NCBI GenBank assembly: GCA_002423185.1
Contig: DIUX01000002.1
Span: 496,001 to 560,000, forward strand
Source of the DNA: Micavibrio sp. UBA6147
GTDB taxonomy: Bacteria; Pseudomonadota; Alphaproteobacteria; Micavibrionales; UBA1664
Direction: 5' to 3'
DNA length: 64,000 nt
The notes beneath the pieces are model-generated. The model saw only the letters and a list, made by a program, of their open reading frames with translations. It was not told where the DNA came from and ran no database searches. Shown piece by piece: positions 45,629 to 54,829 of this stretch. The position numbers and the translations under genes were made by a program. Numbering within the stretch: position 1 is the first letter of the stretch; the number at the start of each line of letters is the position of its first letter.

Positions 45629-46477
45629 ATGGCCGATTACATCGAATATGACACCACCAACGGCAAACCGCACCCGTACCATCTCGTACGCCCCAGCGCA
45701 TGGCCGTTGATCTCTTCTTTCGCGGCGGGGTTGCTCGCCGTCGGCGCGGTTTTGTTCATGCACAAAGTCGAAATCCGCGACGTTCCGGTCGGCCTCAAAG
45801 GCGTCATCCTCGGCGCGTTGTCGGTGATGGCCTGTATGTTTTTCTGGTGGAAAGACATCATCCATGAAGGCGTTGTTGAAAAGGCGCATTCCCCCATCGC
45901 CAAAATCGGCCTTCGTTATGGCATGATGTTGTTCATCGCGTCTGAGGTCATGTTCTTCGTTGCGTTTTTCTGGGCGTTCTTTTCCGCCAGCCTCTTCCCC
46001 GTTGGCGGAATCTGGCCGCCCGAAGGGATTCACATCATTCCGGCCTTTGATCTGCCGCTGTTAATGACCATGATTTTGTTGCTCTCCGGTTGCACCGTGA
46101 CATGGGCGCACCATGCCTTGCTGGACAATAAAATTGCCGAGGCGTCCAAAGCCCTCATCATCACCGTTGGGCTCGGCGTTGTGTTCTTGGGTTTCCAAGT
46201 CTATGAATATGTCCATGCCCCGTTTGCGTTCAAGGACGGCATTTTCGCCTCCACATTCTTCATGGCCACAGGTTTCCACGGTTTCCACGTTTTTGTCGGA
46301 ACGGTGTTCTTGTTTGTTTGCTGGCTCAGAACAGTCAAAGGCCATTTCAACGCCGAAAACCATTTCGGGTTCGAAGCCGCCGCATGGTACTGGCACTTCG
46401 TTGACGTTGTGTGGTTGTTCCTGTTTGTCGCCGTATATTGGTGGGGTGCGGGTGACGCGCCGGCTGCCATACATTAA
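45629..46477 (+). CDS. ctaE: Cytochrome c oxidase subunit III
   Basis: 282 aa with seven membrane segments. Family blocks are HPYHLVRPSAWPLISSF near the start, IASEVMFFVAFFWAFF, GIWPPEGI, GCTVTWAHHALL and ATGFHGFHVFVGT, and the final AAAWYWHFVDVVWLFLF. It stabilises the catalytic core. A terminator stem 58 bp after its stop precedes the DUF983 gene. Confidence 0.97.
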   Translation: MADYIEYDTTNGKPHPYHLVRPSAWPLISSFAAGLLAVGAVLFMHKVEIRDVPVGLKGVILGALSVMACMFFWWKDIIHEGVVEKAHSPIAKIGLRYGMMLFIASEVMFFVAFFWAFFSASLFPVGGIWPPEGIHIIPAFDLPLLMTMILLLSGCTVTWAHHALLDNKIAEASKALIITVGLGVVFLGFQVYEYVHAPFAFKDGIFASTFFMATGFHGFHVFVGTVFLFVCWLRTVKGHFNAENHFGFEAAAWYWHFVDVVWLFLFVAVYWWGAGDAPAAIH

Positions 46478-46535
46478 GGCGCAGGCATTAAACGCCGGCA
46501 CAAAAACAAAGCGTCTTCGTTTCAACGACATTTCA

Positions 46536-46574
46536 AAACGGCTCGCCTGTCACGACACAGCGAGCCGTTTTTTT
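46536..46574 (+). terminator. Rho-independent terminator after ctaE
   Basis: AAACGGCTCGC / GCGAGCCGTTT 11-bp stem, 13-nt loop and seven T. It separates the ctaB-ctaE operon from the DUF983 gene. Confidence 0.9.
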
Positions 46575-46617
46575 ACCGAAGATTATCGCCCTCACCCCTG
46601 CCATAGAAAGACCGCGC

Positions 46618-47061
46618 ATGAACACCGCCGCCCCCATACCGCCAGAGTCGTCAAATCCAGAATCGGCACAGCCGGAAGCCGCCGCCCCCTCCTTCTTTCA
46701 AACCCTGTGCCAAGCCCTTCGCGGAGTTTGTCCGCGCTGTAAGCAAGGCAAGATTTTTGAAACATGGCGCGACCTAAGCCCACGTGAAACATGCCCCGTC
46801 TGCGCTTTGCCGCTTGGTAAGCACGACAATGGTGATGGGCCAGCAGTGTTTTTGATTTTCATTTTGGGGGTTGCGATTGTCCCGCTCGCCCTCATCGCGG
46901 ATCGTCTTTTCACGATTCCGCTCTGGGTGCATGGGGTTTTATGGACGGGGCTTGCCCTCATTCTGTGCGTTGCGATGTTGCGGCCGTTGAAATCCTATAT
47001 CATCACGCTTCAATACCGCCATTTGCCCCGAACCTTCGAAGGCTCCGACGACCCGAGTTAA
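46618..47061 (+). CDS. DUF983 family membrane protein
   Basis: 147 aa. An Ala/Pro/Glu-rich N-terminal tail is followed by a two-Cys-pair knuckle (CPRC ... CPVC) suited to zinc, GDGPAVFLIFILGVAIV, and two membrane segments. DUF983 genes normally follow ctaE in alphaproteobacterial oxidase operons and are thought to help its biogenesis. Here a strong terminator intervenes, so it may be expressed separately. Confidence 0.88.
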   Translation: MNTAAPIPPESSNPESAQPEAAAPSFFQTLCQALRGVCPRCKQGKIFETWRDLSPRETCPVCALPLGKHDNGDGPAVFLIFILGVAIVPLALIADRLFTIPLWVHGVLWTGLALILCVAMLRPLKSYIITLQYRHLPRTFEGSDDPS

Positions 47062-47089
47062 CCCCCGAGTTAGCCCGCCGCGCCCCCCC

Positions 47090-47905
47090 TTAACGCAAGG
47101 CGCGCACAGACCCACGCAAGCCGCTCAAACCCGTTTGTGTGGGCAAGGAAGCCTCAGACGGGTTTACAGCCAGCATCCGCCGCCCCAGCGCCGTAGAGCC
47201 TTCAATATACGGCGCAACAGCCTTTAAATACGCCGCATCGGCGGCAAGCCCGATCCATGGAGTCGGAAAATCCGCATCCGCGCCGTGTAAGGATTGCAAG
47301 GTTTCGGTGATCTGGTCTTTCTCCGTTCCGTATTTTGTCGGTGAATCGATCAAGGGCTGAAAGTCAGGAAAACTCCGTGACCCAATCTCGAAAAGCCCGC
47401 CTTGTGTCAAAACAAGTTTCGCCCCCGCGATTTTCGCCCGCGCATTCCATTTTTCTTCGCGGTGATTGGGGCTGAGCGTCACGCTCAAACGGTCTAGATC
47501 GGTATCCGGCCTGCCGCCCGCCGTGTTGAAGCATTTCGTCACGCGCATCACATGTTCGCGGATGATATACGCCACAAAAACAAGGTCGGCTTGCTTCGTT
47601 TCCGCCAAAAAGTCGCGGTTTTCACGGAAATTGACCACATCAACCTCAAACGCCGGATCAATCGGAATTCCGGTTTTGAGGAAATAGCGCAGCATCTGCG
47701 TCATAATCGCGCTGTCTTTTTCATTGCCGCCGAATTCTCCGTCCAGCGCCCCGACCGCCGCAATCGTTTTGATCATCGGTGTTCCCGCCGGCAATTCCGC
47801 CGCCCGCACGGCGCAAAGCTCCCTGAAATACGCCTCAACCGCATTGACGGGCTGCTCGGTTTGCATCCGCTGTGTCATTGCATCAAACGCTGTTTTCGAT
47901 GTCAT
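47090..47905 (-). CDS. Unknown protein, paralogue pair member 1
   Basis: 271 aa, family not recognised. It shares with the next gene an FGG-x-x-[EK]-DS block (58-65), [TS]-G-[IV]-x-IDP-x-F (78-86), [VF]-x-F-x5-RDFL (91-100), DLV (107-109), and a later [SA]-GAKL-x-x-T-x-GG-x-x-EI motif. The alternating beta/alpha character, with Asp residues at strand ends, could suit a Rossmann-like fold; this is only an impression. There is no signal or membrane segment. It is opposite to the flanking oxidase genes and interrupts the usual DUF983-surf1 adjacency. It follows its paralogue by 29 bp. Confidence 0.7.
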   Translation of the reverse strand: MTSKTAFDAMTQRMQTEQPVNAVEAYFRELCAVRAAELPAGTPMIKTIAAVGALDGEFGGNEKDSAIMTQMLRYFLKTGIPIDPAFEVDVVNFRENRDFLAETKQADLVFVAYIIREHVMRVTKCFNTAGGRPDTDLDRLSVTLSPNHREEKWNARAKIAGAKLVLTQGGLFEIGSRSFPDFQPLIDSPTKYGTEKDQITETLQSLHGADADFPTPWIGLAADAAYLKAVAPYIEGSTALGRRMLAVNPSEASLPTQTGLSGLRGSVRALR

Positions 47906-47934
47906 AGTTCGTGTCTTTCGCTTTGTCGTTTATT

Positions 47935-48795
47935 TTATAATGTCCGCCCGCGCTTGCCAAAAGGCCGCACGGTATGCTTGCCATGACGGCGCGTTTGGTT
48001 TTCGGTCGCCTGCCGCGCGAAGATCGGCGCTTCCATCCCCTTGTCATGCAGGATATTTCCAAGGATTGTGAGGTCTTCGCGTCGCTCCGGCGATACCGGA
48101 TTACGGCCAAGAATCCAATCCTTACGCGCGAGAATCCCGAGCCACAGCATCGGCAAGTCATTTTTAAACCCGTAAAAATGCTCTGTACTCTCGTTGCGAT
48201 CCCGCCAAAGCGGGATGGAGCTTGGCTTTGTTTCAACAAGGGAAATACTCTGCTCATTCGCCAGATATTCCGTGTCGATTTCCTCCTTGCCGCCGAAGGT
48301 GATGCATAATTTCGCGCCCGATTGATTGAGGCGCGATTGCCACGCCGTCCGCCCTTGCAGATCACTCAGGCGTGTTGACAAGTCAAACGCCATGCTTGGG
48401 TCATACCGCGCCGCATGGCCGATCCGCGCCAGATGCTCCGCCCCGTCAAGATATTTACCATTCGAATTATATTGAAGAATACAAGACACGATCACGAGGT
48501 CGGTTTTATGATCCTCTCTAAGGAAATCACGCCCCAGCATAAAATCAACCGGATCAAGCACGAATTCAGGGTCAATGCCGACCCCGGAGCGATCAAGATA
48601 ATCGAGCAAAGTGCGGGTGCGGATGCTGTCTTCATCCATGCCGCCAAACCCGAAATATTGCGGGCGGTTAACGCCAACGATTGTAATGTGACGCAATCCA
48701 TCGCGCGGCGATTTTTCGTCCATTCGTCCAATAAGACGCTGGCGAAAAGTTTTTTCATCGATATGATGGTCGCTGCGTATGTAAGGTGCATACAT
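47935..48795 (-). CDS. Unknown protein, paralogue pair member 2
   Basis: 286 aa from ATG 48795, chosen for GGGGAAGGA nine nt upstream; the longer frame would overlap the surf1 promoter. Diverged paralogue of the 271-aa protein, sharing FGGMDEDS, SGVGIDPEF, RDFLREDHKTDLVIV and SGAKLCITFGGKEEI. The C-terminus is basic (RRHGKHTVRPFGKRGRTL). The gene is divergent from surf1 with only 54 bp between the starts. Function unknown; a duplicated pair suggests a heterodimer or specialised variants. Confidence 0.7.
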   Translation of the reverse strand: MYAPYIRSDHHIDEKTFRQRLIGRMDEKSPRDGLRHITIVGVNRPQYFGFGGMDEDSIRTRTLLDYLDRSGVGIDPEFVLDPVDFMLGRDFLREDHKTDLVIVSCILQYNSNGKYLDGAEHLARIGHAARYDPSMAFDLSTRLSDLQGRTAWQSRLNQSGAKLCITFGGKEEIDTEYLANEQSISLVETKPSSIPLWRDRNESTEHFYGFKNDLPMLWLGILARKDWILGRNPVSPERREDLTILGNILHDKGMEAPIFARQATENQTRRHGKHTVRPFGKRGRTL

Positions 48796-48849
48796 AAGGA
48801 TAAGTCCTTCCCCAAACCGCCTATATTTTACATATTGTGATTTATACCG

Positions 48850-49725
48850 ATGCAACGCCCTGATTTCAAGTTATTTCTAACACCCCGCTTCATTTTCAAA
48901 ACGGTCTTTGGACTCCTGTTTTGGACAATCGGCTTGATCGTGTTGATCCGCCTCGGCCTGTGGCAGCTTGAGCGCCTTGAATGGAAACAAGGAATCCTCG
49001 GCATTATCGAGCAAGAACGCCTCACAGACCCCGCCCTCACGCCCTTTGATGCCGAACTCCTGACCACCATGATTCCGGCGCGGCTCAGTTTACGCCGCGG
49101 CCATGTGACGGGGTGGTTGAGCGGTGCGCCCATCGCTATCGGCCCGCGCCCAAAGGACGGCGTTGCGGGCTATCACATCTATGCCCCCGTAACTCTCTCT
49201 GCCCCGTCAGGCGTTCAAGACACGGCGGACAAACCCACCGCGCTCACGCTCTTGACGAATTTCGGCTGGATTGCGGCGGATAAGCGTGACGCCTTCCAAG
49301 CCGCCGTCACACCGCTTATAAGCACCGCCCCCGCCCCTGAAACTGATACCGGCACGAATTTGACAATTCCGCTCTCCATTACCGGATATCTTGTCGAACC
49401 CGAGGCTAAAGGCCGTTTCAGTGCCAATAACTTTCCCGATCAAAATATCTGGATGCGGGCGGATTTTGGGGATATAGCGCGTCATTTCAATATTAACGAG
49501 GGAAACAGCGTAGAGCTGTTTTTCTACGCTGACCAAATCCCCGCCGCCTTTGCCAGCTTAGCCGTGCCAGAAGCCCTCCCAGAATCCTTGCCCGCACCCC
49601 GCGCCTACGGCGATTTCGGACTCAAGAACGACCATTTATATTATGCGCGGTTTTGGTTTGTGATGGCGTTTTTCTGGACGCTGATTCCGATCCTTGCGGT
49701 CATCTCCGGCCTTCGCAAAAAATAA
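48850..49725 (+). CDS. surf1: SURF1-family oxidase assembly protein
   Basis: 291 aa. An N-terminal membrane segment (TIGLIVLIRLGLWQLERLEWK) carries the conserved G-x-WQL-x-R-x-x-WK, and a C-terminal one (YYARFWFVMAFFWTLIPILA) closes the protein. Between them lies the periplasmic domain with GYHIYAPV and NFGWI. SURF1/Shy1 helps insert heme A into subunit I. It lies at its usual place at the end of the oxidase region, but two unrelated genes separate it from DUF983. Confidence 0.92.
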   Translation: MQRPDFKLFLTPRFIFKTVFGLLFWTIGLIVLIRLGLWQLERLEWKQGILGIIEQERLTDPALTPFDAELLTTMIPARLSLRRGHVTGWLSGAPIAIGPRPKDGVAGYHIYAPVTLSAPSGVQDTADKPTALTLLTNFGWIAADKRDAFQAAVTPLISTAPAPETDTGTNLTIPLSITGYLVEPEAKGRFSANNFPDQNIWMRADFGDIARHFNINEGNSVELFFYADQIPAAFASLAVPEALPESLPAPRAYGDFGLKNDHLYYARFWFVMAFFWTLIPILAVISGLRKK

Positions 49726-49737
49726 ACGCCGCGTTTG

Positions 49738-50406
49738 CTACAGCACCGAGATCAAAGCAAGCCCGCCAAACCCAATCAAGACCAAACCGGAAATACGGTT
49801 AATCAACGTCATGGTCGAAGCCTTGATCGAGCGCCCCAAAAGCGACACAACCCGCACCAAAAACAACCACCACAGCGCCGATCCGGTGAAAACACCGGCA
49901 ACCATCAACATAGCCTTAAGCGTTTCTTGTTCGCCGCTCAAACCAAGCCCTGCGAAAATGGCGATGAACGACAATATTGTTGCGGGGTTGCCAAGGGTCA
50001 AGAACAACGTCCCGACAAAATCCGTCACCAGCCCAGCCTTGCTGCGCATCCGCAGGATCACGACACTGCCATCTGCGGCTTGTTCGAGGAATTTTTTGCG
50101 GGCAATATTGCGAATGCCGAGCGCGAATAAAAACACCGCCCCGCCAATGCCGATATAAAGCCGGTATTGCTCCAAAAACGCGATGATAACCACAAGGCCG
50201 AATGCCGCCACCGCGCCATAAAACGCGTCCGCCACCGCCGCCCCAAGGCCAGTGAAAAACCCCGACATCGCCCCCTTGGACAGTGTCGAGCGAATGCACA
50301 AAAGCCCGATTGGCCCGACCGGTGCGGCAATCGACACTCCAATACCAAGCCCTTTTAAAAACGCGTATAAAAACGCCATCACATGGGTAAAATCGCCGCC
50401 GTCCAT
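49738..50406 (-). CDS. LysE-family exporter
   Basis: 222 aa from ATG 50406, 11 bp after the upstream gene; ATG 50379 is an alternative. Six membrane segments, with the family opening GIGVSIAAPVGPIGLLCIRS and the GLGAAVADAFYGAVAAFG motif, then LTLGNPATILSFIAIFAG. LysE/RhtB proteins export amino acids; the substrate is not predictable. Its 3' end lies 12 bp from the convergent surf1. Confidence 0.9.
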   Translation of the reverse strand: MDGGDFTHVMAFLYAFLKGLGIGVSIAAPVGPIGLLCIRSTLSKGAMSGFFTGLGAAVADAFYGAVAAFGLVVIIAFLEQYRLYIGIGGAVFLFALGIRNIARKKFLEQAADGSVVILRMRSKAGLVTDFVGTLFLTLGNPATILSFIAIFAGLGLSGEQETLKAMLMVAGVFTGSALWWLFLVRVVSLLGRSIKASTMTLINRISGLVLIGFGGLALISVL

Positions 50407-50417
50407 TGAAACATCCG

Positions 50418-50873
50418 TCAGTTTTTTAAATAAATAATCGCAACACCGCTTATGATAAACACGCCGCCCAGCGCCGTCCACAGATTGACCTGCACATCCT
50501 TGAAAAACAGCCATGCGAATAAAATCACGAAAAGGGGATAGGAAATCTCGATCAGGCTCGCCAAACTCGCGTTCTTCGCGGCGACACTGCTGAGGATGAG
50601 CCAGTTCCCGCCCATAATGGTGAACCCGCCGATCAAGAAATAGGCAATCATCGTCTTGCTCTGCAACACCAGACCGATTTCCTTTTGGAGATTCCCGAAT
50701 TTGAGGGACAGCCCAAGATAAAGCGGCAACACGATGAGCGCGTTCAACAGCATAAGAACGCTAGGGCTGATGCCCTTTTTCATCAAGGCTTCGGAGATAT
50801 TATACCCAATCCCCCACAGCAACGCCGCACTAATCGCCATCCAAAACCAGACTTGTCCTGCAAAACCGCCCAT
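50418..50873 (-). CDS. Single-domain EamA-like transporter
   Basis: 151 aa with four to five membrane segments (WMAISAALLWGIGYNISEAL; MLLNALIVLPLYLGLSL; MIAYFLIGGFTIMGGNWLIL; ASLIEISYPLFVILFAWLFF; LWTALGGVFIISGVAIIYL). This is one EamA repeat, so it may work as a dimer like SMR proteins. It is followed at 11 bp by the LysE-family gene, suggesting an operon. Confidence 0.8.
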   Translation of the reverse strand: MGGFAGQVWFWMAISAALLWGIGYNISEALMKKGISPSVLMLLNALIVLPLYLGLSLKFGNLQKEIGLVLQSKTMIAYFLIGGFTIMGGNWLILSSVAAKNASLASLIEISYPLFVILFAWLFFKDVQVNLWTALGGVFIISGVAIIYLKN

Positions 50874-50997
50874 ATCGGCACCTTTATGATGATGTGAAGC
50901 CCGCCCGAAAGCCTCCCTAAACTAAGGGGAGGCGCAAACAAGCGGATCATCTATCATCATCCAAACGGGGCTTTAGAGCAAGACACAAGAAGCGGTG

Positions 50998-52596
50998 TTA
51001 TTCGCCTTCTTGCGGTGCCTTCACCATCAAAGGCGAAACTTTGGCATGCGTATTGGCGAAATCTTTTTTCAAGGCGTCCATACGCGCTTTGAACGCTTTC
51101 AAATCTTCGCCCGACAGTTTATCGCCAATCGGCAATTTAACCGAGCGCGGGTTGACCTGTTTGCCGCTGACATGGACTTCATAGTGCAAATGCGGGCCGG
51201 TGGAACGCCCCGTTGTGCCGACATACCCGATAATCTGGCCCTGTTTGACGCGGACGCCCTTGCTGATGCCCTTACCATAGCGTGACATGTGGGCATAGGC
51301 GGTTTTATAGGTGTCGTTGTGGCGGATCAGGACATAATTGCCATAGGAGCTGAATATCTGGGCTTTTTCAACGAAACCGTCACCGGCGGCGTAAATCGGC
51401 GTGCCGGTCGGTGCCGCGAAATCAAGCCCCTTATGCATTTTGCCATAGCCCAAAACAGGGTGCCTGCGCATCCCGTATCCCGATGAAATCCGCGCCCCGT
51501 CAATCGGAGTTTGCAGCAAAGCCTTGCGCACCGAGTTGCCGGACGGCAAGAAAAAGTCGTCCATCCCGTCCCGTTTGACATAGTAAAATATCGGATTTTC
51601 CTTGCCGCGAATAACAAGGTTGGCATAGAGGAGTTGACCGCTGCGCAAATAGGCTTCGTCTTCGGTGCGGTTGACGGTGTATAAAAGCTCAACATCCTCA
51701 TCCCCCCAAATATCGCGCTGGAAGTCAATCGACCAAGAATAGGATTTGATCATCTGGTTAATAATCCCATCCGGAACACCGGCCTTGGTCAGGTCGGCAA
51801 ACAAGGAGGAAGATATTTTCGCCCGCGCCGCGCGTGTTTCGGTGATAACTTTTTTCTTATCGGTCTTGGCCTCGAACGAGTCTTCGGGACTGCGGCGCAC
51901 GACCACGGTTTCAATGCCGCTTTTGATGACATCCATTCCGGCAAACAACGGCGACCCATCGTCACTGCGCACGAAGTGGAGTTTAACATCCTGCCCTGGG
52001 CGCATATCGCTGGGGTCAAGCTGGTTGCCCATCGCCTTGATCGCGGCGTGGGCGTCATTCCCCGGAATTTCGGCCTTGCCGAGCAATCCGCCGAGCGTGC
52101 CGCCCTTTTCGATAGTCAAAACCTCCGTCCAGCGATTCGGACGAGCCGGACGCGGTGCCACCACCACTTCCGCAGTCGGAATCGAGGCCGGCTCAACGGC
52201 GGCAAGCTGCTCAACATCCTGCATTCCCGCTTGATCGGCAAATTCGTTTTCGGATCCGTCGACAGTAACGCCGTCAAAAGCGGAATCGGACATGCCTTCG
52301 ATCGTATGGCGGTTTTGCTCGCCTTCATTCGCACGCATTTCCTGTGTCGGCATCACGACATAGCGCGCGCCGCTGACATCCATTGAGGCGAGCATAAAGG
52401 TCGACAGGCAAAACATCATAATCGACGCGGCAATATACCGCCCGCGCCACCGGCCGCCCCGCGTTTTGAAATAGCGTTCGCGCATGATCGGCTTACGCAA
52501 TGTGGCAAAGGACACAACGCTGTGCGCCGCAAACATCGTCATGCGGCGGGCGCTGTGATAGAGTCTGCGAATATATTGTTTAACCATCATCCCCAT
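50998..52596 (-). CDS. M23 (LytM) cell-wall endopeptidase
   Basis: 532 aa. A basic cytoplasmic N-terminus and one membrane segment (IAASIMMFCLSTFMLASMD) are followed by a disordered acidic linker (about 80-150). Next come an OapA/LysM-like region (VLTIEKGGTLGGLLGKAEIP) and the middle domain common to MepM-type enzymes. The LytM domain follows, with zinc ligands in RHPVLGYGKMHKGLDFAAP (HxxxD) and HLHYE, and GSGYGMRR before them. It likely cleaves peptidoglycan cross-links in the periplasm. The start is uncertain among three close ATG codons (52596, 52590, 52587). Confidence 0.92.
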   Translation of the reverse strand: MGMMVKQYIRRLYHSARRMTMFAAHSVVSFATLRKPIMRERYFKTRGGRWRGRYIAASIMMFCLSTFMLASMDVSGARYVVMPTQEMRANEGEQNRHTIEGMSDSAFDGVTVDGSENEFADQAGMQDVEQLAAVEPASIPTAEVVVAPRPARPNRWTEVLTIEKGGTLGGLLGKAEIPGNDAHAAIKAMGNQLDPSDMRPGQDVKLHFVRSDDGSPLFAGMDVIKSGIETVVVRRSPEDSFEAKTDKKKVITETRAARAKISSSLFADLTKAGVPDGIINQMIKSYSWSIDFQRDIWGDEDVELLYTVNRTEDEAYLRSGQLLYANLVIRGKENPIFYYVKRDGMDDFFLPSGNSVRKALLQTPIDGARISSGYGMRRHPVLGYGKMHKGLDFAAPTGTPIYAAGDGFVEKAQIFSSYGNYVLIRHNDTYKTAYAHMSRYGKGISKGVRVKQGQIIGYVGTTGRSTGPHLHYEVHVSGKQVNPRSVKLPIGDKLSGEDLKAFKARMDALKKDFANTHAKVSPLMVKAPQEGE

Positions 52597-52789
52597 TATT
52601 TCATCATAAAAGCCCGTCCGCGAAAGGCAAGTTTTTTGAAACGGGTCATCCCCCGTTTATTCTTGCATCATGGTGCCGCCGTTTGGCCCGATTTTTGCCC
52701 CGATATAGAGGGCATCACTCAAGGGATTAGCGGTTTACAGGCCTTTTTACTCCTTAAAAATTCGGTTGATTGTCTATGATTTTGCGTCT

Positions 52790-54001
52790 TTATGCCGCGG
52801 TGTTTTGTTCTTTTTGTGGCAAGGCTTCCGGCGCGGTCGCGTCCTCTTTCGGGGCGGATTTACGCAGGCGCAGACTCTCGGACTTTAACTGACCGCACGC
52901 CGCGAGAATATCCTCACCGCGCGTTTTGCGGATCGGGCTGGCATAGCCAGCCTCCAGCAAAATCTCACCAAAGCGGTGAATCCGGTTATTGCTTGAGCGT
53001 TCATACGGCGCATCCGGCCAAGGGTTGAACGGAATCAAATTGATTTTTGCGGGAATCCCTTCAAGAATTTCAACCAATTTATGGGCATGTTCATCCGTGT
53101 CGTTGACGTCTTTCAACATCACATATTCAAACGTAATGCGCCGCGCATTGGTAAGGCCGGGGTAATTGCGGCACGCCTCAAGGAGGTCTTCAAGCGGGTA
53201 TTTATTATTAATCGGCATGATCTGGCTGCGCAGCTCATTATCCGGCGCGTGAAGGGAAATCGCAAGATTGACGCCAAGTTCCGCGCCGCATTTTTCGATC
53301 ATCGGCACAACGCCGGAGGTCGACAGCGTAATCCGACGCTTCGACACCGACAACCCATCGCCATCCATACAGATTTTCATCGCCTTGGCGATGTTTTGGT
53401 AATTATACAGCGGCTCACCCATGCCCATCAAAACGATGTTGGTGAGTTCGCGCAATTGCTTCGGTTGTCCGTCCGCGCCGATCGGTGTGGGGGAACTGGA
53501 CGGCCATTCATAGAGGCGGTCGCGTGCCAGCATCACTTGCTGGACAATCTCGTGAACGCCGAGGTTACGCACCAAGGGCTGTGTCCCCGTATGGCAAAAA
53601 CGGCACGTCAAGGTGCATCCGACTTGCGATGAAATACACAGCGTCCCGCGCGTTTCTTCGGGGATGAACACGGTTTCAACCTCTTGCCCGTCTGTCATGC
53701 GCAAGAGCCATTTCACCGTGCCGTCGGTGGATTTTTGTTCGCTGACGATGGCAGGGCGATTGATGCTGAATGTTTCCGCCAATCTGGCGCGAATCTCTTT
53801 TGGCACATTATTCATCGCCTCGAAATCGGCGGCGCCGCGCTGGTAAATCCAGTGCCAGATTTGTTTGCTGCGGAATTTGGGGAAGCCGAGCTGGCCAAGC
53901 GTTTGTTCCAGTTCCTCCAAAGACAGACCGATCAAAGGGGTACGCCCCGTGGCGTCTGTTTTTGGCGCGGAAAAGGCGCTACCATGTGCGTTAATACTCA
54001 T
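52790..54001 (-). CDS. rlmN: 23S rRNA (A2503-C2)/tRNA A37 methyltransferase RlmN
   Basis: 403 aa. The radical-SAM cluster motif is C-x3-C-x2-C in SSQVGCTLTCRFCHTG, with the SAM-contact MGMGEPLYNYQNIAKA, and the methyl-carrying Cys expected near the C-terminus (AACGQL). The N-terminal LSLEELEQTLGQLGFPKFR and QIWHWIYQRGA are typical. It modifies A2503 of 23S rRNA and A37 of some tRNAs. The C-terminal 25 residues (Lys/Glu/Ala-rich) extend past the family core. No strong ribosome site before ATG 54001. Confidence 0.97.
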   Translation of the reverse strand: MSINAHGSAFSAPKTDATGRTPLIGLSLEELEQTLGQLGFPKFRSKQIWHWIYQRGAADFEAMNNVPKEIRARLAETFSINRPAIVSEQKSTDGTVKWLLRMTDGQEVETVFIPEETRGTLCISSQVGCTLTCRFCHTGTQPLVRNLGVHEIVQQVMLARDRLYEWPSSSPTPIGADGQPKQLRELTNIVLMGMGEPLYNYQNIAKAMKICMDGDGLSVSKRRITLSTSGVVPMIEKCGAELGVNLAISLHAPDNELRSQIMPINNKYPLEDLLEACRNYPGLTNARRITFEYVMLKDVNDTDEHAHKLVEILEGIPAKINLIPFNPWPDAPYERSSNNRIHRFGEILLEAGYASPIRKTRGEDILAACGQLKSESLRLRKSAPKEDATAPEALPQKEQNTAA

Positions 54002-54182
54002 TTTACTTTAATGCCTGTCTTGTTCTATTGGCGACCCCGTTATCCGCATCGCGAACAACACGCCACTTCCCATATTGATGTTTCAAGACGATTTTTCTAG
54101 CACAAGCCACATATAAAAAGCAAAGAAAACAGACAAACTTCGGACAAGCCCAAGACAAGTGAAGGCGGCACAAGGCTTCGCT

Positions 54183-54668
54183 CTATTGTTCGAACTCGGC
54201 GCGCAGGGCGCGAATCACTTCTTCGATCATGCGCCGCGCTTCGCGCAATTTGCTCTCAATGTCGTACACGATATACGCGCCGATCACCAAAAACACCAGC
54301 GCATCCGCGGCCCCCGCGTTTTCACCGCTGGTATTGAGCGACCCGGGGAGCAACCCGATCAACAAAACCGTCAAAAGGCCAAGGCTGTAAAACACGACGA
54401 GCGAGTTTGCGGGCTTGATCTCGCCCGTAATCACAAATCGCGCCTTGCCGTCCTCAATCGCGACATCGACAGTGGCGGTGAGTGCGCCATGGCGCACCCA
54501 AGCCTTTTTACCGCCGCTGGTGCCACAAATCATGACGGATTCCCCCTCATCCTTGAATTGCGAGAGCTTGAACATAGACTCAAGACGGGTCTTGAGCTGA
54601 GCTTTCAAAACATCGTCTGTGATGGATTTTTTAAGGGCGAAGGACTCGCCGAATTGGAATTGTTTCAT
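54183..54668 (-). CDS. Unknown protein with two membrane segments
   Basis: 161 aa with GGGGGG eight nt before ATG 54668. The N-terminal 90 residues form a probable small soluble domain (FQFGESFALKKSITDDVL; MICGTSGGKKAWVRHG). A membrane hairpin follows (LVVFYSLGLLTVLLIGLLPG; DALVFLVIGAYIVYDI), then a charged helix (SKLREARRMIEEVIRALRAE). Both termini are probably cytoplasmic. No family recognised. It stands alone between rlmN and the IalB-like gene. Confidence 0.7.
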   Translation of the reverse strand: MKQFQFGESFALKKSITDDVLKAQLKTRLESMFKLSQFKDEGESVMICGTSGGKKAWVRHGALTATVDVAIEDGKARFVITGEIKPANSLVVFYSLGLLTVLLIGLLPGSLNTSGENAGAADALVFLVIGAYIVYDIESKLREARRMIEEVIRALRAEFEQ

Positions 54669-54739
54669 GGTCTTGTTCCCCCCTGATCATGAATAAAGCG
54701 CCCGTCCAGCATACAATGGCGAAGCCCGCAAAACAAGAA

Positions 54740-54769
54740 GGGGTTTGCAGCGCAAAACCTACAAACCCC
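54740..54769 (-). terminator. Probable terminator of the IalB-like gene
   Basis: GGGGTTTG / CAAACCCC stem with a 14-nt loop. The following T-tract on the minus strand is broken (TTCTTGTTTT), so the call is moderate. Confidence 0.5.
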
Positions 54770-54829
54770 GTTTCCCGTATCTCAAACCCCGCGCCAATCC
54801 GGCATCAGGCATAAAAATATCTCTTACTC

